The position numbers and the translations under genes are program-made. A DNA stretch of 64,000 bases from Trichobilharzia regenti (taxonomy: Eukaryota; Platyhelminthes; Trematoda; Strigeidida; Schistosomatidae): the NCBI GenBank assembly GCA_944472135.2, contig OX235267.1:33635312-33699311 (forward strand), given 5' to 3'. The notes beneath the pieces are model-generated. The model had not been told where the DNA came from. It saw nothing but the letters and a program-made list of their open reading frames with translations, and ran no database searches. Shown in pieces: positions 11,580-22,754 of the stretch (positions are counted from its first letter, which is position 1; each line of letters opens with the position of its first letter).

Positions 11580-11767
11580 CATAATGAACAGCATATAATT
11601 AACAGATTTTTACCCCACATATAATAAGTTGGATTAACTATGCCCACATAACGGATAACAATGCCAACTAATGATAAGAAACACATTATCATATCATATA
11701 TATTCCAAAATGCAGTCAAGTGTACTGCAAACTTTTGAATATAACTTGCTCCTGGATTAAGCGTAAC
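11580..11767 (-). CDS. TRPM: TRPM channel, exon I (S2-S3 linker, S3, start of S4)
   Basis: 188-nt exon with acceptor tttattttcag and donor GTAAGT, from phase 0 to phase 2. It reads VTLNPGASYIQKF, then HLTAFWNIYDMIMCFLSLVGIVIRYV. This matches the TRPM S3 signature (WNxxDxxxxxxFxxGxxxR). It then continues NPTYYMWGKNLLIICCSLW into S4. No frame of this length with such hydrophobic periodicity is expected by chance, and both splice phases agree with its neighbours. It is too split up to show as a simple open reading frame starting with ATG. Confidence 0.9.
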
Positions 11768-12039
11768 CTGAAAATAAATGGAGAATAAATTTATTCATTA
11801 TTGATAAGACGTTTGAAGTATTAAATTCTTAGCATAATCATGAGTTTGTATATTTTGAAAATGTTAACAATGTAGTCATTTGTTACTTAGTGTCAACTCA
11901 TACTGACTGACTAAGAGTGAAATCTAGGAGACATGTCTCATCACATTCAAGACAATATCAGCTGGATGCATCCTCATCCCAGTGACTGATGGTGTTCTCA
12001 GTGAAACTTTATCCCAACACTCACGAAAGCCATCTCATT

Positions 12040-12290
12040 AGCCTGATGGACAACTCTTCGACGTTTCAAACAACATATGAATTTCTATTGCTGGATGGCT
12101 TGAGGCATCGGTAGGAAGCCTTGCTAGACCTAGGTTTCGTGCTAGTTGGCACTCACCAGTCAGCAAGGCATATCTGCAGTTTTGAATTAACTCATTTCTC
12201 TTCTGAGATTTGAACACGATCACCCGGTGCGGTAATCAGATACATTACCACGGAGCTATTCGTACTGGTGACTGACCTCCTTTAGGACTG
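12040..12290 (-). repeat. SINE-4, tRNA-derived repeat
   Basis: Minus strand shows a tRNA-like head: CTCCGTGGTAATGTATCTG (A-box-like) and GTGTTCAAATCTC (B-box-like), then a body containing CTGCAGATATGCCTTGCTGA and CGAAACCTAGGTCTAGC. The same body occurs at 27690-27880 with better boxes. Diverged. Confidence 0.6.
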
Positions 12291-13125
12291 CCAACTATTA
12301 CGAAACCGTGGAGTTTCAAAAAATCGGGATGGGGTCTTATTGGAAATATCAGTACTTTTTGGGACGTAGCACATTCATTTGATGAGTCCCAAAGGGGATA
12401 AAGTGAGCATCCTGGATTCCAGCGAGAGTCATTATCAACCAAAATAGTATAAAGCTAACTTCGAGATATCACTTAAGCGTTCATACTACGAGCCAAAATG
12501 TTAAGAGAGATGGAGGATTTACGCCCAGTGTGACTAATCAGCAGAAAATCCAAAATTATTTCAATAAACAAAAATAAAACGGAAGTTTACTGTCTTTTGG
12601 AATGGAAAAAAGTAAAAGTTAAAGACTTCTCTATTTGTGCCAGTAATCTGCAGACCACCATTTCGAATCCCATCACGGCTCACATTTTCACTATACATTC
12701 ATTCATTACAAAAAAAGGCAAGGCTATCGCTGTTTATTTGAAAAATTTAAAGGTCTGTAAGGTTCTTTTTATTTTGGAAGCTTTTCAGAAGTCCGAATTT
12801 GATTCATGCAAAATTTCGTGTAGTATAACAAAATAAACTGTAGCAATGAAGGTATGTTCTAAATTTACACCTTTCTTTGTGATTCTAATTTGTACTTTTA
12901 TCTCGACATAGCATCTTTATTCCCAAATATTTCACTATTGAAAACTTTTCCCTAATATGTTGATGTAAATTAAGACACCTTTAACTAGTAAACACTTGCG
13001 AGACTTTATATGTTATGGTCTCATAAAAGCCAAGCACTTTAGTTATCAGATATAAACATTCAGCGTAAAGTTTAGTAACCACATAATAATTTGTATTTCA
13101 TGAATACTAGGTATGCTAAAGAGTT
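12291..13125. other. no feature seen (TRPM intron)
   Basis: AT-rich intron; the 79-codon frame at 12597-12836 has no motif and is not called. Confidence 0.4.
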
Positions 13126-13129
13126 CAGC

Positions 13130-14520
13130 CTATATCCTCACGTCATTATTGCAGAAAATTTGGAAAGAAGGAAAGGTGTCTACTGATTGAAAGAATGACT
13201 GTCTTATCAAACTACCAAAGAAGGGAAACTAAAACCTTTAAAAAAAAGTGATTTGGAATCATGCATCTGACCACCCCAAGCAAAATGTTTAGTTCCGTCA
13301 TTCTGGAGCGGCTAAAAGATGCACTAAATGGGGAACTCCACCAGCTGGAACAAGCTGGATTCAAGAAAGGCAAGTCATGTGCGGATGAAATAGCAACTCT
13401 ACGCAACAAAGTAGAACACAGCATAGAGCATGGTAGTCAAATCTCTACGTTAACTTCCTTCATCGACTTTGAGAAGGCCTTCGACAGCGTTGGACGCTAC
13501 TTCAGCACTATGGATTGCAGTACCCCAAATTTTTATCAACCTTATTCAACGGATATATGATAATGGTACGTGTCAGGTGATCCACAGTGGAAATCTCAGA
13601 GAAGCATTCGAAGTGAATACATGAGTAAGACAAGGCTGTCTACTATCGCCGATGATATTCCGGATTGTGGTGGACTGGATTATACAGGACACTGTGCGTG
13701 GGGAACGAGAAGACAGGAATATGCTACGCCGATAAGAAGATTCTGGAAGATCTGGATTTCAAGGATATGTTACGTAAACTCAAAGATCTACAAGCAAAAA
13801 CAAACAAGTTGGCAGAAGAGACAAGCAGCAAAGACATGAACTGACGTCAGTATCGAAAGGACAGATATAGTGAAAATAACCAACCAACAGCGACAAGCAC
13901 CAATGACTATTGACAGAATAAATTTGAAAGAGGTATCTTAATTCACCTGTCTAGGCTGCATCTTTTCAACCACAGGTGTTACGGATAAAGAGGTCAAAGT
14001 GAGGGTTGGAAAGGCAAGAAGGACCTTCATTAATCTGAAATCAGTTTGAGAATTTTCTTCACTCAGCATGACCATCAAGATTCGAATTTTCAACGCCGAT
14101 GTCAATTTAGTGGTTCTATATGGTTCAGAGACCTGGGACTTCACGGAAAGCACTTGCGACTGGCTACTGAAAACTTATCAACACCTGCCTCCACTCTGTA
14201 CTGAAGATGAGTTAGCCAGCCAGAAAGAATAAGTGCGTAACATGAACTCTGGAAACGAACCAACCAAGAAACTACTGCCAAAGAACTGTGCCGAAGGAAA
14301 TGCAGGTTGTTCGGGCACACACTGAGGAGATCGTCGGGTGACATTGCGCGCTCTAGGAAGAACTCGGGTGGGAAGCGACGAGTGGGGCGTCCAAGGGCAA
14401 CATGGAGGAGATCATGTGAGAAGATGAGAGCTTATGGACAGTCATGAGTGCAGAAAACAGGACGAAATGGAGATGCGATGTTGAAGTCCTCTCTTACACT
14501 TGGAACCCATAGGAATAATA
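13130..14520 (+). pseudogene. RTE LINE fragment (reverse transcriptase to 3' end, broken)
   Basis: Frame pieces follow the order of the RTE at 17.8-20.8 kb: KLPKKG near 13213, ILERLKDALNGEL, EQAGFKKGKSCADE, SFIDFEKAFDSV (13465-13490), a shifted YADD-like region, VLYGSETWDF, LRRSSGDIA and the 3' end CTTGGAACCCATAGGAATAA with an AAT-rich tail. There are at least six frameshifts or stops. It is a 5'-truncated dead copy, older than the near-intact element. Confidence 0.85.
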
Positions 14521-14639
14521 ACTAATAATAAATAAAATAGAAGTTCTAGGAGAGTAAACAAGATAAAGATTTTCTAAAATTCGAAAAAGTGAGAGAATGC
14601 CTCCATCAATGAAGCGATTATTAGGTTGCATCGTAGTAA

Positions 14640-14894
14640 AACTGTGGTGAGAGCAGGCCGTGAGAAAATATGTACAAAGCTGATTCAACAACCAATCACA
14701 GTAGACTTAACGCGGCAAAATATGATTCGCAGATAGAGAACTCTATTTTTCAAGGAATCCCGAAACAACCAATCAGAAGACTGCGCTTGTCTACTTGCAT
14801 AAGCTATAATAATGTACAGGAAATATATATAAATACGTGTTGATTTTCGTAATAAAAAACGATCTGTTGCCTGACCCTTGTCTTCTGTTGTTAC
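14640..14894 (+). repeat. probable solo LTR, copy 1
   Basis: About 255 bp matching 37165-37422. Shared landmarks in order: GTGAGAAAATATG, TTCAACAACCAA, AATCAGAAGACTGC, AATAATGTAC, TGTTGATTT, an AATAAA-type signal, and the end CCCTTGTCTTCTGTTGTTACA. The poly(A)-like signal close to a terminal ACA is typical of a retroviral-type LTR. No internal gag-pol follows, so a solo LTR is inferred. Confidence 0.55.
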
Positions 14895-16135
14895 AAAACT
14901 ACTAACTTTATTTACAAGTTGATTTCATTTGAAACCTGGCATTTATTTATTTTAGTCAGACTGTTTCAGTACTATACTCAGTATAAGTCATCAACAAATC
15001 TTCATCAACCTGAACTTGAGACTGTAGTCCGTCACCATCAATCTGAATTGTCTTCAATTATACATTATCGTATGTTTTTCTTAGAACTATCCATACATCT
15101 TGAATTTATGGCAGAAATAAATTCTAGGTGCATTCAGTGTTGTTTTCAGACACAAAACACTAAGGATTAGGAGTACACAGTGAGCCAATGAAGCAGTAGG
15201 ATTTAATTTTTCTTTTGAGTATATAAAATGATGGATAAATAGCGGTTCGAATCTTTTATAGAAGCATAAACTCTCCAGAATTTATGTATGCCATATGAAA
15301 ATGCCTTAGATTAGGAGGCTAAAACTGGTGCAGTGAGTGATGATTGAAGATACAATAAAAACTCATGAAGTGGTACGAATAGTGCTAGTAACTAGTGCCT
15401 TATAAGGCACTAGTGGACGTAAGTTGAAGACTAACTTCTGATTCATACTTTTTAGATCAGTTGACGACATACCTGAGCAACAATTTAAAGTCTACTTGTT
15501 CTGCTCTTTTACACATATAAGATGTAGTAGTAACTGTTATGACATTGGGCCTACACATGTATTCAAGTTGATTTGATTTCTAACAGACTGACTATTTCCT
15601 GTACACTTTCTTATATCGATTAGTAAAATAAGAAACGATTTTTTGTGTCTTTGGAATGTAAATGAATTTTTACTGTTAATTAAAAAAACAACAACTGTCG
15701 TGTGCTGTTTACGCTGTTTTTGTTTCTTAATTCCTATGCTTTATCATCAAGTGAATTCACTGTCCACGTGAATAGATACATACACAAAGATGGTAGGTTA
15801 TGGCGCTTCACTGTCAGTCGGTGTTTACGTAGATAAGGATAGGAAGAAGAAGAATAATTAATTTCACACTGTCTTCTTCTCTTGTTTGTATGCTTTGATT
15901 TGTACAGTGTATATTGGGTTAAGTTTGTAGGCCTGTGTCTTACAATATTTCCAAGTAAGCTTTAACAATCCAACAGGTATTTCTGACTTTGCTTCATCAA
16001 GCTTGACAGAAGACTGGAGGATACAACTGACATCATTTTATGTCGAGAAGGCCTTGGATTCCTTCAAGGTATGAAAAGTCCCCTCTCATGTGATGTAATT
16101 AAGAACACGATAGGTCAATAAAGAGATCTCTTTGG
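14895..16135. other. no supported gene
   Basis: AT-rich intron. A plus-strand frame at 14919-15170 has no known motif. Around 16040 TTTTATGTCGAGAAGGCC resembles the RTE FIDFEKAFDS region, possibly a tiny relic. Confidence 0.4.
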
Positions 16136-16139
16136 ATAC

Positions 16140-16750
16140 AGGATTCCATCATGAGCTGACATCGATTTGAGAACCACTGGAAAACCTGGGAGTATTGAAC
16201 AGCAGCTGCGTCCTAGTTTAGGACTCTTCATCAGTACGCGTCCGCCGGGGTTCGAACTCAGGATCTTCTGGTTAAAAGGCGAGATCATAGAACACAAAGC
16301 CACTGGGACCCAATCCAATGGCCCATCAATTCAAAATTTCTGCCAAACCAATACTTGAATATCAATGAGATGCTCACTAGCTGCTGGTTCTGTTAAGGTA
16401 GGTAGTTATCAGGGGTTTTACCAGGAAGTCGTGACTAGTAGGCTACGGCAAGTAGGGCGTGAGGACAAATACTCGCCGAAGAAATTGGCTAGTGGTCGTT
16501 CTAAGACGTGAATTGGCAGAGGTTATAATTCATGGGTCATTGGATCGGATCTCAGTGGCTTAGTGTTCTGCAAGCTCGCTGGCCTTGTAACCAGAAGGTC
16601 CTGAGTTCGAACCCTGGTGAATGCGTACTGTTGAAGAGTTCTAAACTAGGGCAAAATGGATTTCCAATACTCCCAGGTTTTCCAGTTGTTCTCTAACTGA
16701 CGTTAGCTCATGATGAAATCCTGTAGCCAATCAATCAAATCCCTACTAAC
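16140..16750. repeat. SINE-1 inverted dimer with two tRNA-like parts
   Basis: The left half (16140-16355) is in minus orientation: tail, ribozyme-like module near 16186-16236, B box GGGGTTCGAACTC, tRNA-like part. The right half is in plus orientation: body, tRNA-like part, B box GAGTTCGAACCC at about 16602, module 16623-16673 and tail to CCCTACTAACTAATACTTG. The two tails face outward. The left module has core ATGAAGA, the right one TTGAAGA; both keep GTACTG as the 5' strand of stem I. Confidence 0.8.
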
Positions 16751-17455
16751 TAATACTTGAAAGAGATCTCTTTTCGAAAGTTTACGTTAAAGCTTTGCAG
16801 TTATTTAGGAGTTAGTAAAAAACAAATCAGAGTGCATAAAAAAATACAAAAAATGTGTGAAAAAAAGTTCCGTTACTAGTTCACTTGCTCCTGGGGAGAT
16901 AAGTTCACAGTCCCTATCAGCATAACACTGTCTAGAAGTGCTCATAAACATTTATCAGCATGGTTATCAAAAAGAGAATGCAGAACAGTCAACAGCTGGA
17001 TTCTAGAGGACATTATTCCTACTGGTTATACAGCATGGGCAGAGACTTGATTCGGAGTCGTCTATAAAGTACTATTAAGCAGTTTTAGAAAAATACGCTA
17101 ACATCCCATCCATGCGGCCTCAAGCCCTACCAGTTCATAATGATAAACGTTTTACACAACCTCTTTTATATTACTGCGGTGTTACTATCAGCCATTTGAA
17201 CAATCACAAACTAAACTGAGTGTAGTCCTATCTATTATTCTATTTCTCTAACCCTTCTTCAATCCTTTGTTCTCCCATAGCATATCACTTATTTCCAGTT
17301 ATTTCCAAATGATTATTCATCATTTAACTGATTAGTTGTCAATCTTCTCGATTTTGTAGGACTATTCATTTACTCACTTACTGCTACCCTTTTCACACAT
17401 TGTTATTTCTTGTACACTTCCTATGCGCCTGTTATACCAAAAAATACAAGGTTAA
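16751..17455. other. no feature seen (TRPM intron)
   Basis: No recognised gene, repeat or RNA. Confidence 0.45.
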
Positions 17456-17456
17456 A

Positions 17457-17768
17457 CATCATGAGCCATTGAATTGGGTCCCAGTGGCTGAATGGTATAC
17501 GAGCTAGCTTGCCTTGTTACCAGAAGGTCCTGAGTTTGAACCCTGGCAGTGGGTGTGTACTGTGGATCACTCCCAAACTAGGATGAAACAGCAGCTGTCC
17601 AGTACTCCTGTGATGGTTTTCAAATGATTCTTTAACTGATATCAATTTGTGATCAACTCGTAAAAACAAAATTAACCCTTGCAAACTAAACTCTTGAAAA
17701 TTATTCTGATGTTCGCTAGTGACTTGCTACAGGATGGAGTTTCCTGAGTTCTAGTTGGAAGTCGTGAC
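17457..17768 (+). repeat. SINE-1b copy, left part (interrupted by RTE)
   Basis: tRNA-like part with A-box-like AGTGGCTGAATGG and B box GAGTTTGAACCC, ribozyme-like module near 17556-17610 (stem I strands GTACTG and CAGTAC kept), tail CAACTCGTAAAAACAAA, then the start of the next body unit (TTCGCTAGTGACTTGCTAC). It is cut at 17768 by the RTE and resumes at 20791. Confidence 0.8.
17753..17768 (+). repeat. target-site duplication of the RTE, left copy
   Basis: AGTTGGAAGTCGTGAC, repeated exactly at 20791-20806, right after the AAT tail of the element. Confidence 0.9.
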
Positions 17769-17823
17769 AGGGTGAGGCTAGCAACCCCACCCTGTAAACA
17801 AAAATTGCTAAAGAAACTTCAGT

Positions 17824-18120
17824 ATGTTGAACCTCCTTGCACCAAAAGAAAAAGTCTGTGTAGGAACATGGAACGTCCGAACTATGTACGAGACTGGAAA
17901 AGCTGCCCAGATCGCCAACGAGATGAAAAGATACGGAATACAAGTGCTGGGAATATGTGAGAGCAGATGGAATGGGAGTGGACTCACCAAATTGTCAACA
18001 GGTGAGTCAGTGATCTACTCCGGTCACCCAGAAGATAACCACACGCACACCGAGGGCGTGGCTATCATGATGTCACCAACGGCAACGAAAGCCCTGATAC
18101 AATGGGAGGCGATTTCGTCC
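17824..18120 (+). CDS. RTE endonuclease domain, N-terminal part (before frameshift)
   Basis: Encodes the start of the apurinic-like endonuclease that nicks target DNA to prime reverse transcription. The motif GTWNVRTM lies near residue 20 and ICESRWNGSG near residue 45 (the Glu is the metal-binding residue of the family), followed by GVAIMMSPTATKAL. Homology then jumps to another frame around 18120: a short deletion has removed the segment between AISSR and GRKVSIIQCYAPT. The original frame stays open to 18312, but that extra peptide is out-of-frame noise. The usual RTE protein would run on without a break. Confidence 0.85.
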
Positions 18121-18130
18121 AGGAAGGAAA

Positions 18131-20764
18131 GTGTCAATCATACAATGTTATGCACCCACAAACAACGCAGACCTCGAGAAGAAAGAAGAATTCTACAGGC
18201 AACTACAGGCAACAATGGACAATACTCCAGCTGGCGACATGAAAATACTAATGGGAGACATGAACGCCAAACTGGGACCAGACAATACGGGAAGGGAACT
18301 CATCATGGGTAGAGAAGCTCTAGGAGAAATGAATGAAAACGGAGAACTCTTCGCCGACTTCTGCGCCTTCAACGAACTGGTGATTGGTGGCAGTGTATAC
18401 AAGCACAAAGATATCCACAAGGCTACATGGGTGTCACCAGACGGGCAAACCAAAAACCAAATCGACTTCATCTCAATCTCAAGGAAGTGGAGGCGCAGCC
18501 TACTGGACACAAAAGCAAGAAGAGGAGCAGACGTTGGCTCAGACCACTATCTCGTACAAGGGACAATCCAAATCAAATTAAAAGCTTTCAGGGAATCAGG
18601 AGCTGCAGATAGACCACAAGCCAAGTTCAACACTCAAAAGCTGAAGGACCAGGCTACAAAGGACATCTTCATTGCAAGCATAAAGGACAAAGCCGAGACA
18701 CAAATCAACACTAGCGAAGAGGTCGGCGTTGAAAAGCACTGGAACAACTTGAAAACGGTGTGGAGCCAAACCTGCATAGAAATTCTAGGCAGAAAAAAGA
18801 GACAGGACAAACAGTGGCTCACTACGGACACTTGGAAACTAATAGAAGAGAGAAGGACAGTGAAGCAAAAGATTATCCAGTGCACGGACGAGCAACAAAA
18901 ACAGGAGCTGAATGCAAGCTACAATACACTGAACAAAAGAGTGAAGAAAAGTGCCAGGGAAGACAAAAGAAAATATTATGAAACCATGGCAAACGAAGCA
19001 GAACAAGCTGCAGGCAAAGGAGACCTCGCCACACTCTACCAAACAACTAGGAACCTTTCGGGCAAACGTTCGACACAGATTAAGCCAATAAAGGACGACA
19101 ATGGAAAGTCAATCACCAAAGAGGTGGAACAGAGAAAGCACTGGGTTGAACACTTCAAAAGACTTCTAAATCGTCCGCCACCTACAACACGTCCAGCAAT
19201 ACCAACAACGGAAGCAGAACTACCAGTGAACACTGACCCCCCGACGAAATCAGAAGTCCTGAATGCAATCAAGATGCTTAAAACTGGGAAAACACCGGGA
19301 CCAGATGGAATCCCAGCAGAGGCTTTGAAAATAGACCCAGAGACAACAGCGGACTTGATGACACCACTACTGGAGAAGGTGTGGAAAGAGGGCAAAGTAC
19401 CCGAGGATTGGAAGAACAGTTACTTATTCAAACTTCCAAAGAAAGGAGACTTAAGTCAATGTAAAAACTGGCGTGGAATTATGCTTCTGTCCATTCCAAG
19501 CAAGATACTAAGTCGCATCATCCTGGAGAGAATCAAACAAGCCCTAGATGAAAAACTTCGTCCGGAACAGGCTGGATTCAGGAGAAACAAATCATGTATT
19601 GATCAAATCGCCACTCTACGGATCATCATTGAACAAAGCTTGGAATGGCAGTCACCTCTCTATCTCAACTTCATCGACTTTGAAAAGGCCTTCGACAGCG
19701 TCGATCGAGAGGTCATTTGGAAACTACTTCGCTACTACGGGGTCCCATCGACAATTATACACCTCATCCAACAGTTATACGACAATGCTGCATGCCAAGT
19801 AATCCACAACGGGAAACTTACGGAAGCCTTCGAAGTGAGGACGGGAGTGAGGCAAGGCTGTCTACTATCACCAATGATCTTCCTGATTGCAATTGATTGG
19901 ATAATGCGACAGACAACGGCAACCAACGAGGGAACAGGCATAAAATGGACTGACACAAAAGACTTGGAGGATCTGGATTTCGCCGATGATATATGTCTGA
20001 TTTCCCATAAACTGGAAGATATGCAAGTGAAAAGTAACAAGTTGGCAGAAGAAGCATCAAAGATAGGACTTCACGTGAACATAGATAAAACAGAGATGAT
20101 GAAGATTCCTAGCCAACATCAACAACACCAACAGACCACAATAAGCATAAATGGGAAGAACCTGAAAGAAACAACCTCCTTCACCTACCTGGGAAGCATC
20201 GTCTCAACTACAGGCGGAACTGACGAGGACATCAAAGCCAGAATCGGAAAAGCAAGACAAGCTTTCATTACTCTCAAATCTGTGTGGAGGTCAACAGCAA
20301 TCAGCATCAAAAATAAGATCCGGATTTTCAACTCCAATGTGAAGTCAGTGCTACTATACGGATCAGAGACTTGGCGAGTCATAAAGAGCATCTCAAACAA
20401 ACTTCAAACCTTCATTAACAACTGTCTCCGCTCAATACTCAAGATCAGATGGCCAGAAAAGATCAGCAACAGGGATCTCTGGGAGCGAACCAATCAGGAA
20501 CCGATTGTGAAACAAATAGGCAGAAAGAAATGGAGATGGATTGGCCATACGCTGAGGAAACCATCAAGTGACATCACTAGACAAGCCCTCGAGTGGAACC
20601 CGAAAGGGAGGCGGCGAGTTGGTCGTCCAAGGGTGACTTGGAGGAGGTCATGCGAGGAGGAGATGAAAGCATGTGGACAGACCTGGAGCAGGGTGAAAAA
20701 GTTGTCAGAAAACCGAAGTCAATGGAGGTGCGCAGCTGAAGCCCTATGTTCCTCTAGGAACTAA
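18131..20764 (+). CDS. RTE endonuclease (C-terminal part), reverse transcriptase and tail
   Basis: 877 residues counted from an internal ATG; the true start is the upstream frame before the break. Endonuclease motifs MGDMNAKLG (about residue 41) and GSDHYL (137-139, catalytic SDH) come first. RT motifs follow: PKKGDLSQCKNWR (about 435-448), AGFRRNKSC (481-489), FIDFEKAFDSVD (RT block A with its Asp, 514-525), GVRQGCLLSP (block B) and DFADD (617-620, two catalytic Asp). The C-terminal third has SVLLYGSETW and GHTLRKPS and ends EALCSSRN. All visible catalytic residues are intact, so only the frameshift should stop activity. The antisense frames across this region are shadows. Confidence 0.94.
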   Translation: MSIIQCYAPTNNADLEKKEEFYRQLQATMDNTPAGDMKILMGDMNAKLGPDNTGRELIMGREALGEMNENGELFADFCAFNELVIGGSVYKHKDIHKATWVSPDGQTKNQIDFISISRKWRRSLLDTKARRGADVGSDHYLVQGTIQIKLKAFRESGAADRPQAKFNTQKLKDQATKDIFIASIKDKAETQINTSEEVGVEKHWNNLKTVWSQTCIEILGRKKRQDKQWLTTDTWKLIEERRTVKQKIIQCTDEQQKQELNASYNTLNKRVKKSAREDKRKYYETMANEAEQAAGKGDLATLYQTTRNLSGKRSTQIKPIKDDNGKSITKEVEQRKHWVEHFKRLLNRPPPTTRPAIPTTEAELPVNTDPPTKSEVLNAIKMLKTGKTPGPDGIPAEALKIDPETTADLMTPLLEKVWKEGKVPEDWKNSYLFKLPKKGDLSQCKNWRGIMLLSIPSKILSRIILERIKQALDEKLRPEQAGFRRNKSCIDQIATLRIIIEQSLEWQSPLYLNFIDFEKAFDSVDREVIWKLLRYYGVPSTIIHLIQQLYDNAACQVIHNGKLTEAFEVRTGVRQGCLLSPMIFLIAIDWIMRQTTATNEGTGIKWTDTKDLEDLDFADDICLISHKLEDMQVKSNKLAEEASKIGLHVNIDKTEMMKIPSQHQQHQQTTISINGKNLKETTSFTYLGSIVSTTGGTDEDIKARIGKARQAFITLKSVWRSTAISIKNKIRIFNSNVKSVLLYGSETWRVIKSISNKLQTFINNCLRSILKIRWPEKISNRDLWERTNQEPIVKQIGRKKWRWIGHTLRKPSSDITRQALEWNPKGRRRVGRPRVTWRRSCEEEMKACGQTWSRVKKLSENRSQWRCAAEALCSSRN

Positions 20765-20770
20765 AGGATA

Positions 20771-20790
20771 CAATAATAATAATAATAATA
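20771..20790 (+). repeat. (AAT)n tail of the RTE
   Basis: CAATAATAATAATAATAATA directly after the stop codon region. Short A-rich trinucleotide tails are typical of RTE elements; similar tails end the fragments near 14512, 31990 and 38530. Confidence 0.9.
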
Positions 20791-20850
20791 AGTTGGAAGT
20801 CGTGACCAGTGAGTTCCATCCAGATGTCATGCGTGAGGATGGATGTTAAA
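20791..20850 (+). repeat. SINE-1b copy, right part after the RTE insertion
   Basis: Opens with the second copy of the duplication and continues CAGTGAGTTCCATCCAGATG, the body sequence that follows in the uninterrupted copy at about 26819-26865. Confidence 0.75.
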
Positions 20851-21135
20851 CATCAAGTCAAAAAAGAAAAAACAATCAAGTATACAGTCAGCGTCACGAG
20901 TGTATCTGCCAAAACAGACATTTCTATTCCATTTGCATATACAAGAAGATTTTAAAACGATATTTTCTAGCACTGATTATTCTCCTTGATCAAACTGAAA
21001 GCAGAATGACATGGAAAAGTATATAAAAATGTACCATAAATGTATTGAAGTATAGACTTCCACAAGAATGCTTATGGAAGAGTTCAAACTTACTGTAGCA
21101 CCACTGCGCTGTTGAAGAGAATGAAAGAAAAATAC
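20851..21135. other. no feature seen (TRPM intron)
   Basis: AT-rich intron without recognised content. Confidence 0.45.
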
Positions 21136-21139
21136 CTAC

Positions 21140-21765
21140 TAACTAACCGTCTTCACAAAAAGAATGCATATCCTAACAATTTCATCAAATAGTGTTTAAA
21201 ATCGAGTCACAACACCAACAAGAAACCATCATCAAAGACTACAGGCAAAATTCATTCTACCATATATATAAAAACTATCTCTGAAATTGAAACTGTTTGA
21301 AATAGATATAGCACACACGTCAGCCCAGACCAGCCCAATCACTTCATTCGATATTGTGCAAACCAAGAAATTGAACGGAAAAATAAAATAAAAATAATAC
21401 CATTTACAAAATAAACTGTATGACAGGCAATAAACATTACATCGGTCAAAGTGGGCGTCCCCTTCGAATCAGAATAAAAGAACACAAATTAGCAGTAAAA
21501 AAAGACATATATATATATATATATATTCTTTCATATCAATGCATGCAGATAATTATAGACACCGATTTGATTAGGATAATGCCAAAATTTTAAGTAGAGG
21601 AAACAACAAAAGCGTCAGAGAATTCCTAGAAGCCTGTTACTCCTCAGTTGAATCAGCCAACGATTAACAAACATATTAATACAGGCCGAGTTTACCAGCT
21701 AATGAAAAGTATATCACGGGACTTTAAAACCATAAGTCCCTTTTATATATTTGGATAGCGTTATA
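21140..21765 (+). pseudogene. Penelope-like relic (GIY-YIG domain, separate lineage)
   Basis: Broken frames read LTNRLHKKNAYPNNFIK, the usual KNGYP region before the nuclease. Then come CMTGNKHYIGQSGRPLRIRI and KEHKLAVKK, matching the GIY-YIG core (YIGQ, Arg, then EH). A later piece with NAKILSRGNNKSVREFLEA and CYSSVESAN matches the distal part of the nuclease domain. A (TA)n tract at 21511-21526 and several frameshifts interrupt it. This lineage (YIGQ plus a long distal part) differs from the YIGR-type copies elsewhere. Confidence 0.75.
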
Positions 21766-22605
21766 AGAAGACGGAGATTATCTGAAAAACAGTGTGATAT
21801 ATTTGCGCTATACATTTCGAACAATCTGATCACTCACACATTTACTTGTCAAGGTGATATATATACATGAAAGTGTTAAATTAAACAAAATGACAAAAAC
21901 AGAATTAGGAATAATTAACACAACGTTTGGTAATCCAATCAAACAAGGATTACCAAGTTAAGGCAAGAGTAATAATAAACTGTTTTTGAAAAATGTTTTC
22001 ATCAAATTACCATATAACAAGGAAATAAACAGTAGGATTTTGAGACAAAAGTTGAATTCGATCATCCGTAGAACCTACTACGTAGCCCAGCTTGTATTTG
22101 TCGAAAAAGCTAAATATATGCTCCACTGAAAACTTCAAAAGTGCACAAGTGATTATATCACATCCCACACACTATTTACCAATTTTCGTGTGTGTGTGTG
22201 TGTGTGGTCACGCATACATAGGGAGGAGTAATGGTGCCTTGCAAATGAGGGTGAAAGAGCATATCCTAAAATGGCTAGAAAAACAAATGAACTGTGAAAA
22301 ACCAATAGATGCAGGTGTCAGACTACCAACTTCGTCTATAGCTAAACTAAAGCCCCCCCCCCTCACTGTGTATTCAAAAACAATTTATTATTACTCTTAA
22401 CCTAACTTGGTAATCTTTATTTGATTGGATTACTAAACGTTTGTGTTAATTACTCTTAAATCCTTTTTTTATCGTCACTTTGTATGATTGAACATTTTCA
22501 TGTATATATATCGACTTGACAGGTAAATGTGTGAAGGATCAGATTGTTCGAAATGTATAGCGCGAATACATCACATCACTTTTCAGATAATCTCCATCTT
22601 CTAAT
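21766..22605 (+). mobile_element. Penelope-like relic inside inverted repeats
   Basis: Arms 21766-21990 and 22374-22605 are inverted copies (CGCTATACATTTCGAACAA against TTGTTCGAAATGTATAGCGC). Between them a relic of the C-terminal coding part reads INSRILRQKLNSIIRRTYYV, AQLVFVEKAK and, after a (GT)n tract, AYIGRSNGALQMRVKEHILK then WLEKQ. That is the pre-nuclease region and a GIY-YIG motif with YIGR and the EH helix. The RT domain is missing. Confidence 0.75.
22374..22605 (-). repeat. right inverted arm of the 22-kb Penelope-like relic
   Basis: Reverse complement of 21766-21990. It contains AAGGATCAGATTGTTCGAAAT, which aligns by eye with the CCAGATTGCCGAACGAAAC part of the ribozyme-like motif at 34682-34720, suggesting a decayed hammerhead-like module. 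Confidence 0.65.
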
Positions 22606-22754
22606 TCAAATCATGTGACAAAAAGTTCAAGTTCCAAGTCAGTAAAATAAAATGATCAACAGAGATGTAAATCAACTACCAGTCACGAGAATGCTTGACA
22701 GGGGGACAAAATTCTATCATTCGTAGAGAATTCAAATGAGTTCATTTTATACTA

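Larger units (their letters stand above)
17769..20790 (+). mobile_element. near full-length RTE-clade LINE retrotransposon
   Basis: A 3022-bp insertion bounded by a perfect 16-bp target-site duplication. It has a short 5' leader (GAGGCTAGCAACCCCACCC), an endonuclease-reverse transcriptase frame broken once near 18120, and a terminal (AAT)n tail, all typical of the RTE clade; the sequence resembles the schistosome SR2/Perere-3-like group as I remember it. It lies inside a SINE-1b copy in a TRPM intron, on the strand opposite to the gene. The exact TSD and single frame break make it one of the youngest elements in the window. The length suits an intact RTE, so 5' truncation is slight or none. 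Confidence 0.93.

Noticed and set aside
18193..20400. Several minus-strand open frames of 70-120 codons across the RTE element
   Set aside because: They mirror the plus-strand endonuclease-RT frame, have no motifs, and follow its codon pattern in reverse.
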